Positions 33,174 through 42,987 of a DNA stretch of 53,140 nucleotides are shown piece by piece. The notes beneath the pieces were generated by a model, which searched no databases, had not been told where the DNA came from, and saw only the letters and a program-made list of their open reading frames with translations. The stretch is from Cyanobacteria bacterium SZAS LIN-3 (GTDB lineage Bacteria > Cyanobacteriota > Vampirovibrionia > Obscuribacterales > Obscuribacteraceae): positions 1 to 53,140 of the forward strand of contig JAFEAV010000043.1 of the NCBI GenBank assembly GCA_018266215.1, written 5' to 3'. The position numbers and the translations under genes were made by a program. Within the stretch, counting starts at the first letter, position 1, and the number at the start of each line of letters is the position of its first letter.

Positions 33174-34904
33174 TTATAAGAAACGGAACAAAAACATGCT
33201 GAGAACGCATGGAGCCGAGGAAGAATTGGGTCGCGAAAGCTGGAAGCTGACCTGACTTATAGGATAGACGTAATTCTTCGCTATAGGGCCTGCGCTGCGG
33301 TTTTTGCTGCGCGGCTCTTCGAGGATAAAGGCCGGTTCGCCAAATTTGGCTTTCATTGATGGCAGCGCTTCGCCCAGGTTGACGTCGAGTTGTGGTGGCA
33401 CAAACGTGGGGTTGAAGAGACGCAGCGCTTCCAGGTGATTGTCGCGTACAAAAGCCTGGAGCAGAGCCTCTCCCCGGGCATTGCTCAGGGTGAAGATCTG
33501 GAAGCCGGAGATTATTACCTTGCTTACTTTGCCCCGTGCCTTGAGGAAATTAACGGTATCGGATGTGGTGGCGCCCAGGGGCAGGCCGTTGATGCCGTGC
33601 ACAGCGTTGGGCGGCAGGAAGGCAATGCGCTGGAGTTCTTCTTTCTTCGATGCCTGGGCCTTGCGCAGAGCACCGCGATTGCCCCAGGTATTGGCTTCAA
33701 AACTGAAGCGGTTCGTTCCTTCATTGCTGTCTTTGCCTGCCAGGTCTCGCGTTTCTCTCACTGCTTTTTGCTTGCTTGTCGGTTCGCTTTCCTCCCGCGC
33801 TCTGGCGTTGGAAGCGAGTGTGGCGGTGTAACCCTCGGCCTGTTGCAAGCTGGCCTTCATGGGAGCCGCTGCCGGAGCTGATTGCATAGCCGGAGCGGGC
33901 ATGCCCTTGGGCGATTCTTTCAGATATTCTCTGACATATTTGAACAGCCCCGGCTGTTCGGAAGGTCTGATGATGCCTGTGACACTATCAGAGTTTGAAG
34001 AATCTCTGGCGTGTTCCACCAGGTTCGATTTTTCGGCCAGTTTGTCTGTTGTCTCACCCCGGTCCAGGCCGCGATCGGCTTTGTCTGCGCGGGCCTTGCC
34101 CAGCGGTTCGTCGATGATATTGATTTGTTGTCTGCGTGCAGACATCTTGAGGTTGCTGCGAGCATCCGTCTCCGCCGGTTTTTGCGGGGTGAATTCTCTG
34201 ATGTAAGGGTTTTCGCTCAGCACCCGGCTGCCGATACCGGCATTGGTGGCACCAGGTTGGCCGGCAACCGAGGCCGGGTAATTCTGGGCGATACTGCCCA
34301 GACCCTGCGCGCCGGCTGCTGCCCCGCCGGCTCCGGCTGCCGTGGCATAGTTTGCCGCCGCATCGTCCTGACTGCCGCGCTTGTTGAGCTGCGGTCGTAT
34401 TGAAAGCGCCGGGTCCGCCGAATTTTGCATGGCGTTCTGGCCAAACTGCGACTGGGGCTCTGGCTTGGATTGTGTCGGGCCCTGATCTGCGGCACTCTGA
34501 TTCATGTCGCGGAAGCGCAGAGAGCCGCCTTTTGAGCCGGCTATGGAATTCATGGCGATGATATTTTTCTCGTCGCCGTTATTGAAGGCCACCTGTGTTC
34601 CCGAAGAGCCCAGCCGTGAAAGGATGGACATCAATAATTTGACGCCGCTTTCCGGTTCCCCCGGCGCTGCAGCGGCGTTAGCGACGACTTCCACAACCCC
34701 GACGGCGGAGTCCTTTGAGCTCTTTGCCCCTCTGGTATTTCTGGCACCCTTTTGCACCGGCGGGGCGATTTTCTCCATATCCGGACTGTGTGAGAAGGCC
34801 GGCTGGCTCGCCACATACGACAGAGAGCCGTATGCGAGAGCGGCCACCATCAATGAGCCGGCCAGCATTTTATTTAGTGAGGATCGCAAAAAGGGTGCCT
34901 TCAT
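33174..34904 (-). CDS. secreted protein of unknown function, third gene of the CHASE2 kinase unit
   Basis: A 576-residue protein with an N-terminal signal or anchor (about residues 14-32). A long polar, Ala/Gln/Ser-rich, probably disordered middle follows, and the C-terminal 150 residues are ordered. There, two similar blocks, INGLPLGATTSDTVNFL and VNLGEALPSMKAKFGEP, then a late YVYPISQVSFQL, resemble the short repeats of BamE/SmpA-like or related small domains that begin with LG..x..V; this is a weak likeness. Its ATG at 34904 directly abuts the response regulator stop (TAA 34905-34907), with AAGG 11 nt upstream, so it is translated with the two-component pair. Its role may be as an output or sensor accessory; function unknown. 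Confidence 0.75.
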   Translation of the reverse strand: MKAPFLRSSLNKMLAGSLMVAALAYGSLSYVASQPAFSHSPDMEKIAPPVQKGARNTRGAKSSKDSAVGVVEVVANAAAAPGEPESGVKLLMSILSRLGSSGTQVAFNNGDEKNIIAMNSIAGSKGGSLRFRDMNQSAADQGPTQSKPEPQSQFGQNAMQNSADPALSIRPQLNKRGSQDDAAANYATAAGAGGAAAGAQGLGSIAQNYPASVAGQPGATNAGIGSRVLSENPYIREFTPQKPAETDARSNLKMSARRQQINIIDEPLGKARADKADRGLDRGETTDKLAEKSNLVEHARDSSNSDSVTGIIRPSEQPGLFKYVREYLKESPKGMPAPAMQSAPAAAPMKASLQQAEGYTATLASNARAREESEPTSKQKAVRETRDLAGKDSNEGTNRFSFEANTWGNRGALRKAQASKKEELQRIAFLPPNAVHGINGLPLGATTSDTVNFLKARGKVSKVIISGFQIFTLSNARGEALLQAFVRDNHLEALRLFNPTFVPPQLDVNLGEALPSMKAKFGEPAFILEEPRSKNRSAGPIAKNYVYPISQVSFQLSRPNSSSAPCVLSMFLFRFL

Positions 34905-35618
34905 TTACGTGGATGCCTTGACGTCGGAGAGTTTAGTTTCCCAATCATCGAGTTCGGACTGGTTGATAAGTCCGCGGCGATTGGAGAGGTAGACGGCACG
35001 GCAGCGCTGATTGAATTCGCTTTCGTGCGCTTCGGAGCGGCCCGGTATGCCGAGCTTGGCGTAGAGTGATTTGAGCCTGGATTGAATCGCTTTTTCTGTG
35101 AGATAGAGCTTTTTGGCAATAGCGTGGTCGGTCATACCCAGGGCGATGCAGACCAGGGCTTCGTACTCGGCCGAGGTCAAAGATGTGGCTCTGTTTTGTG
35201 TCCGCTGAATGACCCGGGCGATACCGGGATGGATCCAGCAGTCACCGGACATGACGGCCCGGGCCGCTTCCACAACCTGTTCGTCCGAGGCGCTTTTTAG
35301 CACATAGCCGAAGACGCCGTTGGGTGGGACCACCTTCCACAATTGACGGACATAAACTTCGTCGGCAAAATTGGAGAGCATGATCACGCCGGTTTCGGGC
35401 AATTGCTTCAGTATCTGCTCGGCGGCTTTGATGCCGGACAGGTTGGGCATTTTGATATCCAGAAAGACAAGGCTGGGCTTGTGCTTCTGACTGAGTTCAA
35501 CGGCCTGGTTACCGTCCTGGCCTTCCACAATGGAAAGGTCCTTGCCCAGGTTATTGATGAGCAGGTTTTTCAGCCAGGTGCGGTCTCTTTCTTCGTCGTC
35601 GACAATAAGTATGCTCAT
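34905..35618 (-). CDS. NarL/LuxR-type response regulator
   Basis: 237 residues from ATG 35618, which has AGGA 5 nt upstream; the longer frame to 35720 overlaps the kinase gene and is not needed. The receiver domain has DDEE near residue 7, phospho-acceptor D54 (VFLDIKMPN), and the conserved Lys in YVLKSA. The C-terminal helix-turn-helix has the LuxR pattern (LTSAEYEALVCIALGMTDHAIAKKLYLTEKAIQSRL; key parts TDHAIAKKL and EKAIQSRLKSLYAKLGI). It starts 13 bp after the CHASE2 kinase, its probable phosphodonor, and is followed directly by a secreted-protein gene. Confidence 0.92.
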   Translation of the reverse strand: MSILIVDDEERDRTWLKNLLINNLGKDLSIVEGQDGNQAVELSQKHKPSLVFLDIKMPNLSGIKAAEQILKQLPETGVIMLSNFADEVYVRQLWKVVPPNGVFGYVLKSASDEQVVEAARAVMSGDCWIHPGIARVIQRTQNRATSLTSAEYEALVCIALGMTDHAIAKKLYLTEKAIQSRLKSLYAKLGIPGRSEAHESEFNQRCRAVYLSNRRGLINQSELDDWETKLSDVKAST

Positions 35619-35631
35619 TTTTTTCCTATCT

Positions 35632-37668
35632 TTATGCGTGAGCCTGGTGTGCGATTTGGGGTGCCTGGTTTGTGTCGCCCGGGACAAATATTGAAAGTGC
35701 CACTTCGGTGCCACTCTCAAATTCTACCGGTTTGCGCCACTCTACGGAGGCGCCGATAAGTTGGGCCCGCTGCCGGATGTTAACCAGACCGTGCGATTCG
35801 GGCTTAATTGATTTGGGGTTAATGCCCCGGCCGTTATCCTTGATAATGATGTGCAATTCCTCGCCCTTGAGGCCAATCTCCAGCTTTACTTCCGAGGCCT
35901 GGGCGTGTTTTTGCACATTATTGAGCGATTCCTGCACGATGCGATAGAGCTGCAATTTGACCAGGTTGTTGAGTCCGTATTCGCTATCGTCTTTTTGATC
36001 CAGATCGATCAGCTCCACCCGCACATTACCCTCGCGGGAAAGAATGGAGAGCAGATTGTCCAGGGCCGGTTTGAAGCCCATCGTCTCCAGCACTGATGGA
36101 TGCAAATCGTTGATTACGCGGCGCATTTCGGATATGGCGCCGTCCAGCTTCTCTCGCATTTCGCGGGGCACGGGATTGTCCGAGAGATCATGGGCCAGAC
36201 GGTCCGCCATGCGTGCCACCGAAGACAGTGCCGGCAGGGTTTCGTCATGCAAATCTTCGGCGATGCGCTGGCGCTCTTCTTCGGCGCGCACCTGCATCGC
36301 CTCCCGCGCCAGGGCCAGCTCTTTGTTGCGCAGGCGCAGGTCGGTATCGAGATAAATCAAAGTGCCAAACACATAGGTCAGCATTAAGACCGCCAGAATC
36401 GGCAAAATGGGAAAGTGCATATTGAGCCACATAAAGGCTATCTGTGTGGCAAAAACTAGAACCATCGCCGTCGTCAAAAAAGCGGTTGTGCGTCGGGCCA
36501 GAGGCAGCACTGATGATACCGCCCCCAGTGCTCCGCCCAGGAGCAGCAAAAGGTGGTGCAAAATGCTGTGGGGGAAAGATTTGATCGCTTCGTTGTTGTG
36601 CAGGGTGGAAATGGCTTCAGCCTGGATCAAAACATTGGGCACTTTTGAGGACAGCGGAGTGCGCACCCGCGGCGTGTTGTCGGCCTTTTGAGAAAAATTG
36701 GTGCCGATCATCACTACTTTGCCGCGAAATCTCTCGGGGTTAAAGCCCGGTTGCGGAATCAATATTTGACTGGTCCTCAAAGTCGGGTACTTGCCGTCGC
36801 CAAACTTTATATAGATAGGCAACTGGTCCTGATCGTTAAAGGAGGACAATTGCGACTTCGACGGTCCCACGCCCACCCTGGAAGACATGAGCGGTGCCAC
36901 CACCTCAGGCAGCGATTCAAAAGCCTCTCCCGGGAAGGACAGTCGCGCCGGCCCCAGCCCATCTCCCATGCCGGCGCCGGCTATGGCACCGTTTGTGCCG
37001 GCTCCGGCTGTCAGTCCGGCTTTTGTGGCGCCGTCGCCGCCGAGGAAAATATTGGCCGATATCGGCATGCGGCAGACAAGTCCGCTGGGCTCCTTAATGA
37101 CATGGTCGTAGGCGCAGGTGAGGACGCTCTGGCGCAGCTCGGCCGCAGGGAAGTCTTCGGGATTGTCCAGATTGCCCGAAAGAGCCAGGACGATATTGCC
37201 CTTGTAGCGCTTCAAAGTCTTGACCAGCTCAGGATTGGCGCGACCGGAGAGGTCGATGTCCAGCACCACAAGCAGCGGATCTCCGCTTTCTATGATGGGG
37301 ATGAGCCTGGCCAGAACGCCTTGAATGGGATGGGGACCGTCTTCCTGAGCGTCTTCTTCCAGGTCAAACTGGTCTTCGTCGTCATAAGTGACGATGCTGA
37401 TATCGTCGGCGCGCATGCGGCCATTGCCGGGCGCCAGCATGGGAAATGCCCTGTCAATCTCATGGGCGACCTTGTAGCGCCACTCTAGTAGATTCATTTC
37501 CATAGTGTCCAGCACTGGAGATTCCGCCAGGAGAATAGTCGCCAGACCACCGGCCGCCGCTCCCCAGAACAGTCGCTGAAACAGCAATCCGTCTCTTTTA
37601 AGAGCGCTTTGACCGGGCGGTTTGATGATTGGGGATTGGCGTTTAAATGGCGCCAGGGTGAGCCGCAT
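35632..37668 (-). CDS. CHASE2-domain sensor histidine kinase (HisKA_3/NarX-like)
   Basis: 678 residues. An N-terminal membrane segment (about 30-50) leads to a large extracytoplasmic CHASE2 domain (about 55-360) with ISIVTYDDED, VVLDIDLSGR, GKVVMIGTNF and VLIQAEAISTL. Three hydrophobic segments follow (about 365-445), then a coiled coil, the dimerisation/phosphorylation motif ERQRIAEDLHDETLP (HisKA_3 His) and an HATPase domain (VQESLNNVQKHAQA, IIKDNGRGI, HGLVNIRQRA). It reads as a complete sensor that would phosphorylate the NarL-type regulator encoded 13 bp downstream. The CHASE2 ligand is not known. A low-complexity Gly/Ala insertion (AGAGTNGAIAGAGMGDG) sits in the CHASE2 domain. Confidence 0.93.
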   Translation of the reverse strand: MRLTLAPFKRQSPIIKPPGQSALKRDGLLFQRLFWGAAAGGLATILLAESPVLDTMEMNLLEWRYKVAHEIDRAFPMLAPGNGRMRADDISIVTYDDEDQFDLEEDAQEDGPHPIQGVLARLIPIIESGDPLLVVLDIDLSGRANPELVKTLKRYKGNIVLALSGNLDNPEDFPAAELRQSVLTCAYDHVIKEPSGLVCRMPISANIFLGGDGATKAGLTAGAGTNGAIAGAGMGDGLGPARLSFPGEAFESLPEVVAPLMSSRVGVGPSKSQLSSFNDQDQLPIYIKFGDGKYPTLRTSQILIPQPGFNPERFRGKVVMIGTNFSQKADNTPRVRTPLSSKVPNVLIQAEAISTLHNNEAIKSFPHSILHHLLLLLGGALGAVSSVLPLARRTTAFLTTAMVLVFATQIAFMWLNMHFPILPILAVLMLTYVFGTLIYLDTDLRLRNKELALAREAMQVRAEEERQRIAEDLHDETLPALSSVARMADRLAHDLSDNPVPREMREKLDGAISEMRRVINDLHPSVLETMGFKPALDNLLSILSREGNVRVELIDLDQKDDSEYGLNNLVKLQLYRIVQESLNNVQKHAQASEVKLEIGLKGEELHIIIKDNGRGINPKSIKPESHGLVNIRQRAQLIGASVEWRKPVEFESGTEVALSIFVPGDTNQAPQIAHQAHA

Positions 37669-37814
37669 GGCTTTCCTCGAAGCAGGCTTGACTGCTCCAA
37701 GATTAGTCTAGCTTGCGACCAAAGGCAAATGTCTAGGAAAAAGCCTGGAAAATGCCCGGGCCGGGGCACTCACGCATATGTCTAGTGAAATTACTGGATA
37801 TTGCATGAGCTATA

Positions 37815-37832
37815 CCCCAGGGACGGCTGGGG
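37815..37832 (+). other. hairpin in the leader of the VIT/VWA gene
   Basis: CCCCAG (37815-37820) and CTGGGG (37827-37832) pair perfectly around GGACGG, about 100 bp before the VIT/VWA start. It lies in the 260-bp divergent spacer between the CHASE2 kinase and this gene. It may be an RNA or DNA control site; no riboswitch class is recognised. Confidence 0.3.
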
Positions 37833-37928
37833 ACTAATGGGGCAGAAACGCCGTGCCATGGGGTCTACATTGGAGGTATCCGAGGTGGCGCACGTTTTAA
37901 CCGCACAAATTTGGAGTTGGTCAAGTCT

Positions 37929-40379
37929 ATGAAATCTACCAGTTTATCCTTTATAAGTCGCAGTCTGGCTCTGGCTGCCGGCCTTGGCTTGACTCTTGCA
38001 TCCCAGGCCCGGGCAGCCGGTCTGATCATGGTCGATCCCGGTTTTGCTCCGGTGCCCCGGCCCATCGGGGTGGTCAGGCCCGGCATCAATATTGTCCGAC
38101 CCGGACCAAATCCCACGCCCAGGCCGCCGCACTCCACTACGCCGGTGCTGCGCGGGGGCGTCAGTTTTGGCCTGCGGCTGCAATCGCAGGATATAAAGGT
38201 TGAAATCAGCGATCAGGTCGCCCGCACCTATATAGTGCAGACCTTTGTCAATGACGGCGACCAGAATGTGGCCGGGACCTATCTCTTTCCTCTGCCGGAG
38301 GACACGACTTTTTCCAGCTTCTCTCTGCACATAGACGGTAAGCCTATCGAAGGCAAAATATTGGAAGCAAAAGAAGCGCGCGCTACGTATGAAGAGATCG
38401 TGCGCAAGATGATCGATCCCGGTTTGCTTGAATACGCGGACTACAAGACGGTTCGGGCGCGTATATTCCCGATACCGGCCCACGGCACCAAGAAGGTGGA
38501 GCTGGAATACACTCAGTTATTGAAGGCCGACAATGGACTGATTAAATACCGCTTCCCCCTCAAGGGCGATGCCGACGCCCAGGGAGATGTGGAAGACACC
38601 AAAGTGGCGGTCAAGCTCTCCGGCAAGCAGGGTCTGCGTACGATCTGGTCGCCAAGCCACACGGTCGACATCAAGCGCGAGGAAAACAATCGCGCCAAAG
38701 TGGCGTTCACCGGCAGTGGTGGCATCGGCACCGATAAGGATTTTATGCTCTATTACAGTGTTTCTGATAAGGAAATGCAGGCCAATTTGCTCACCCACAA
38801 GATTGCCAGTGAAGACGGTTATTTTATGCTGACCCTGGCTCCGCCTCTGAAAAACGCCACCGTGCAATCGAAGGATATTGTCCTGGTGGCCGACACCAGC
38901 GGCTCGATGCAGGGCGACAAAATTGCGCAGACTAAGAAGGCCCTCAAGTATGTGGTTAACGCCCTGGGTGCCAATGACAGATTTGGCATAGTGCAGTTCA
39001 ACACCGATGCCGACTCATTCAAGAGCGGACTGGTGGTGGCTTCACCCGAAAATAAAAAGGCAGCCGAAGATTACATCGATGATCTCGAGCCGCGTGGTGG
39101 CACCAATATATCGGACGCTCTAAACAGTGGTGTATCGCTCTTGAACAGCAGCGATACGCGCCCTGCTTATCTTGTCCTGATGACCGACGGCGAGCCCACA
39201 GTGGGTGAGACCTCGGTGGCCAATCTGCTCAAGTCGGTGAAGAGCAAACGCGATCTCAGGCTTTTCGATTTTGGTGTGGGCTATGACGTCAATACCCGCT
39301 TCCTCAGCCGCCTGGCGGAGGAACACCACGGCACCAGTCAATTCCTTGAGCTCGGCGAAAATCTGGAAAATGCACTGGCTGCCTTCTACAACAAAATCAA
39401 ATCTCCGGTGCTCTCCGATTGTCAGATCAAGTACGACGGCATCACTGTCAAAGATGTTTATCCCCGCGCCGTCAAAGATATTTTTGCCGGTACGCAGGTG
39501 CTTTTGCTCGGCCGCTATAAGGCCGGTGGTAAGTCCAATGTCACAGTCACAGGCAATGTCAACGGACAACCAAAGAGCTATGTTTTCCCTGTGGACTTTG
39601 CCCAGGCCGAGGCCTCGCATGGTTATCTGCCGCGTCTCTGGGCCATGCGTCGCATCGGTCATCTCTCCGAAGTGGCGCAGGAAAACGGCGACAACCGCGA
39701 AGTCGTAGACGAAATCGTCGCCCTGTCTCAGAAGTACGGCATCATATCGGCCTATACTTCATTCCTTGTCACTGACCCCAGCGAAGATCATCGCCTGGCC
39801 AATGGCGGTGTCCGCCCGATGCCGATGGGCAGACCGATGCCGATGCCGATGCAGATGAATATGCATCAGCTGCGCAGTCGCGCCGGTGGCGGCGGAGCCC
39901 CTGCTGCGGCCCTGGGCTTTGCCATGCCTGTTTCGGCGAATGCCGCCTTCGCGGACAAGTCATCCATGATGCTGGCATCGACTGGCGGAGCCCGTTTCAA
40001 TCATGAGCCGAACCGATTCGGCGCCAGAAGAGAAGTGCGGATTGCTGATGATGGGCCGGTGGTAGGCAAAAAAGCTGTGGAAAAAGCTAAGAGTCTGGCC
40101 CTGCTCAAAGAAGGCTTCGACTCAGCTAAAGATGAGGAAAGCCGCAGCTTGAAGGGTGAAATGAAGCAGGCCGAAGGCAAGACATTCTATCTGTCGGCCG
40201 ATGGTCAGACCTGGGTGGACAGTCAGTACAAGGGCGAAAAGACCGAAGACATCGCCTTTGCCTCGACCCGCTATTTTGAACTGGCCAAGAGTTCGCCGAA
40301 AATGGCTTCTTATTTGGCGGTTGGCCGACAGGTGATCTTCATTGTCGACAATCACGCCTATAAGGTGACGTTGAAATAG
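37929..40379 (+). CDS. secreted VIT + von Willebrand factor A domain protein
   Basis: 816 residues from ATG 37929 (a TTG at 37911 is upstream in frame; ribosome sites are weak). A signal peptide (hydrophobic SLALAAGLGLTLA, cleavage after ARA-AG) precedes a Pro-rich segment. The VIT (inter-alpha-trypsin inhibitor) domain has VARTYIVQTFVN, AGTYLFPLPEDTTF, GKILEAKEARATYEEIV and ARIFPIPAHGTKKVELEY. The VWA domain has the MIDAS motif DTSGSMQG, then PRGGTNISDAL and LMTDGEPTVGE, so a metal site is intact. A C-terminal region has Met/Pro repeats (RPMPMPMQMNMHQ) and a final domain. Such proteins bind protein ligands at the surface; the target is unknown. It is a single-gene unit. Confidence 0.93.
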   Translation: MKSTSLSFISRSLALAAGLGLTLASQARAAGLIMVDPGFAPVPRPIGVVRPGINIVRPGPNPTPRPPHSTTPVLRGGVSFGLRLQSQDIKVEISDQVARTYIVQTFVNDGDQNVAGTYLFPLPEDTTFSSFSLHIDGKPIEGKILEAKEARATYEEIVRKMIDPGLLEYADYKTVRARIFPIPAHGTKKVELEYTQLLKADNGLIKYRFPLKGDADAQGDVEDTKVAVKLSGKQGLRTIWSPSHTVDIKREENNRAKVAFTGSGGIGTDKDFMLYYSVSDKEMQANLLTHKIASEDGYFMLTLAPPLKNATVQSKDIVLVADTSGSMQGDKIAQTKKALKYVVNALGANDRFGIVQFNTDADSFKSGLVVASPENKKAAEDYIDDLEPRGGTNISDALNSGVSLLNSSDTRPAYLVLMTDGEPTVGETSVANLLKSVKSKRDLRLFDFGVGYDVNTRFLSRLAEEHHGTSQFLELGENLENALAAFYNKIKSPVLSDCQIKYDGITVKDVYPRAVKDIFAGTQVLLLGRYKAGGKSNVTVTGNVNGQPKSYVFPVDFAQAEASHGYLPRLWAMRRIGHLSEVAQENGDNREVVDEIVALSQKYGIISAYTSFLVTDPSEDHRLANGGVRPMPMGRPMPMPMQMNMHQLRSRAGGGGAPAAALGFAMPVSANAAFADKSSMMLASTGGARFNHEPNRFGARREVRIADDGPVVGKKAVEKAKSLALLKEGFDSAKDEESRSLKGEMKQAEGKTFYLSADGQTWVDSQYKGEKTEDIAFASTRYFELAKSSPKMASYLAVGRQVIFIVDNHAYKVTLK

Positions 40380-40425
40380 CAATTCAGGCCGATGATCTGG
40401 CCCATGATCTGACTGGATGATTTCC

Positions 40426-40758
40426 TCACTTTGTAGGAATTATCTGCAGGTCATGGGCCTTGATCCGTTCAATTATTCTGGGTCTCAATGCCGGGCTTGT
40501 GACGATAACGATGATATCCACGGTCGGCGTTTTGGGTCTGATTGGCGGAAGCCATACGGACTTAACTCCCGGCATGGCAAGAAGATAAGATTTGAGAGTT
40601 TTAAGGCAAGCCGGACAATTGGGGTTTTTTACCCTGACCAGAATTGCATGCTTGCCTTCGGCGGCGGCCGCCGGTGGCCAAAACTGCCCACTCGGCTGGG
40701 ACAACATGGCGGTCAAAAGGGACAGGCATACCAGGGAAATCATCGCCAGGTGCCGCAT
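40426..40758 (-). CDS. small secreted protein with CPAC motif, HMA-like
   Basis: About 110 residues from ATG 40758 (frame open to 40842, but the N-terminal signal peptide fits the inner start: LAMISLVCLSLLTAML, cleavage near AAAA-EG). The mature part is a single ferredoxin-like fold candidate: ILVRVKNPNCPACLKTLKSYLLAMPGVKSVWL carries the pattern of heavy-metal-associated domains (strand, CxxC, helix, G-V-x-x-V strand; key pieces NCPACLKTL and MPGVKSVWL). A periplasmic metal chaperone is possible, but GMTCxxC is replaced by NPNCPAC, so a redox role or no metal binding is also open. Convergent with the VIT/VWA gene. Confidence 0.65.
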   Translation of the reverse strand: MRHLAMISLVCLSLLTAMLSQPSGQFWPPAAAAEGKHAILVRVKNPNCPACLKTLKSYLLAMPGVKSVWLPPIRPKTPTVDIIVIVTSPALRPRIIERIKAHDLQIIPTK

Positions 40759-41001
40759 CTTCAGGGTCAAACTGGACCTGAAAGTCAACTGGCAGCCATT
40801 ATCGGCCGGTCTGGTTTGGATATTTGTGGGCTTTTGTCGCATTTATGAACCGTTATTTCAGGCGGAAAAGCCCGCGGGATGACCCCAAGGTAAAGACTAT
40901 TGCCGAATTGGCGACGGTTTGAGCGGGTGCATTCTAAACCAGTCAAAAATATTATGCTCTTTCCTTTATATACATTGCTATGATTTATCCGTAAGAGCCC
41001 A

Positions 41002-42987
41002 ATGCACGGGGAATTACAGGAATCCATGCATACGCTAGCAAAGCCCACCACCACATTCTTAGAAGCAGTTATAACTCCGACAGAACTCAAAAAGCTGTCG
41101 ATTGAGGAGCTTAATAGCCTCGGCCAGGAGATCAGACAGGAAATTGTCTGCAGTCTGGCGAAAACTGGTGGTCATCTCGCTTCAAATCTTGGCGTCGTTG
41201 AAATCACGATCGCCCTGCACAAAGTTTTCAATTCGCCCAACGATCAAATCCTCTGGGATGTCGGGCACCAGGCCTATGTCCACAAGATGCTCACCGGGCG
41301 TCGCGACAAGTTCAATACTCTGCGTCAGTTTAAGGGACTCTCAGGCTTCATCAGTCCTTTTGAGAGTGAGCACGATTCGTTTATTGCCGGCCACAGCTCC
41401 ACCTCCATTTCTCTGGCGGTCGGTATGGTCCTGGCCCGCGATCACCTAAAGCAGGATCGCAAAGTCATAGCCGTCATCGGCGACGGTGGATTGACCGGTG
41501 GAATGGCTCTTGAAGCCATAAATCATCTCGGTCATATCCAGAAGGATGTGATCATCATCCTCAATGACAATGAGATGTCCATCTCAGAAAATGTCGGTGG
41601 ATTCTCGCAGTACATGAAGCGTATCCGTGAGACGTTCTTTTATAAGGACATCAAACGCAAGATCGATTTTATTGAAGACAAGCTTGACCAGGCCAATCTC
41701 AACCCGGCCGTCAAAGACCTGATCCAGATCGTGAAGAAAGAAGCGAAGGATCGCTTCGACACTCCCGGTATTGTCTTTGAAAAGCTGGGCGTTAATTACT
41801 CCGGCCCCATTGATGGCCATGACCTGAGTGCGGTAATAAAAGCGCTCAACGCAGTCAAAAACAAGTCTACGCCTCAGATTATTCACATTATCACCCGCAA
41901 GGGTAAAGGCTACGCACCCGCCGAAGCTGATTCAATCAAGTATCACGGCGTACCGGCCTTCGCCCTCGAGCCGGCCCTGACCGAAAAGGCCGAGCCTTCG
42001 GTGGTTTCGGTTGCGCCCAAGCCCAAGACATACTCGGATGTATTTACCGAAGCCCTGATTGATATCGCCAAAATTGAACCAAATATGGTGGCAATTACAC
42101 CGGCTACCGCTGAGGGCAGCGGTCTGGTTAAATTCGGCAAGGTTTATCCGGATAGATTTTTCGACGTGGCTATTTGCGAGCAGCATGCCGTGACAATGGC
42201 CGCCGGTATGGCTAAGCTCGGCGTGAAGCCTGTGGTGTCGATTTATTCGACATTCCTGCAGCGGGCGATGGACCAGATTATCCATGATGTGGCGATTATG
42301 AATCTGCCTGTCGTCTTTGGCATTGACCGTGGTGGTCTTGTTGAAGACGGTGAGACCCATCAAGGTGTGTTTGATATTTCCTTCCTGCGCGCCGTGCCTA
42401 ACTTCACGGTCCTGGCTCCGAAGGACGCCAGAGAGCTGCGCAATATGCTCTACACCGCCATCAAGGAAAGCAAAGGCCCTGTCGCTATTCGCTTCCCCAG
42501 AGAAAAAGCAGTGAATTCGCAGGCCCTCAAAGGTCCCGAAGATTTTGAACTGATTGATCTGACAAAGTGGCAAGTACTAACGCCCGGCCTGCCAGGACAC
42601 GGTGTTTTGCTCGCTTACGGCGGTATGGTGGAGACTGTTATTCAGGTCCTGCCGGCGCTCAGTGATCAGGGGCTGGAACCAATGGTGGTGGCAGCTCGCA
42701 GTGCCAAGCCTCTTGATGAAGCGCTTCTGCGCGGACTTCTGCTGGACGGCGGCAATAAGATTGTTACTCTTGAGGAAGGCCAGCTTTCCGGTGGCTTTGG
42801 TGCTGCTGTGCTTGAATATCTGAGCAGTCTCAAGGTCGCCAATCCTGCCGGCAAGTACGCCGACATAGTCAATCTGGGCATTCCCGACAGATTTGTCGAG
42901 CACGGCGCCAGACCGATATTGCTCGATGAAGTTGGTCTGTCACCGGCTAGAGTGACTCAATTTTTGCTCTCGTATTTGAAGGCTTAG
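41002..42987 (+). CDS. dxs: 1-deoxy-D-xylulose-5-phosphate synthase
   Basis: First enzyme of the MEP isoprenoid pathway, joining pyruvate and glyceraldehyde-3-phosphate with thiamine diphosphate. 661 residues, near the usual 620-640. Seen: GGHLASNLGVVE with the conserved His, WDVGHQAYVHK, the GDGGLTGGMALEA ThDP motif with the NDN that follows (ILNDNEMSIS), and the C-terminal transketolase halves with VAICEQHAVTMAAGMA and IDRGGLVEDGETHQG. Starts at 41002 and 41026 (ATG in frame) are about equally likely. It ends over the stop codon of the convergent methyltransferase gene. Presence of the MEP pathway fits a cyanobacterial-type lineage but is not diagnostic. Confidence 0.97.
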   Translation: MHGELQESMHTLAKPTTTFLEAVITPTELKKLSIEELNSLGQEIRQEIVCSLAKTGGHLASNLGVVEITIALHKVFNSPNDQILWDVGHQAYVHKMLTGRRDKFNTLRQFKGLSGFISPFESEHDSFIAGHSSTSISLAVGMVLARDHLKQDRKVIAVIGDGGLTGGMALEAINHLGHIQKDVIIILNDNEMSISENVGGFSQYMKRIRETFFYKDIKRKIDFIEDKLDQANLNPAVKDLIQIVKKEAKDRFDTPGIVFEKLGVNYSGPIDGHDLSAVIKALNAVKNKSTPQIIHIITRKGKGYAPAEADSIKYHGVPAFALEPALTEKAEPSVVSVAPKPKTYSDVFTEALIDIAKIEPNMVAITPATAEGSGLVKFGKVYPDRFFDVAICEQHAVTMAAGMAKLGVKPVVSIYSTFLQRAMDQIIHDVAIMNLPVVFGIDRGGLVEDGETHQGVFDISFLRAVPNFTVLAPKDARELRNMLYTAIKESKGPVAIRFPREKAVNSQALKGPEDFELIDLTKWQVLTPGLPGHGVLLAYGGMVETVIQVLPALSDQGLEPMVVAARSAKPLDEALLRGLLLDGGNKIVTLEEGQLSGGFGAAVLEYLSSLKVANPAGKYADIVNLGIPDRFVEHGARPILLDEVGLSPARVTQFLLSYLKA

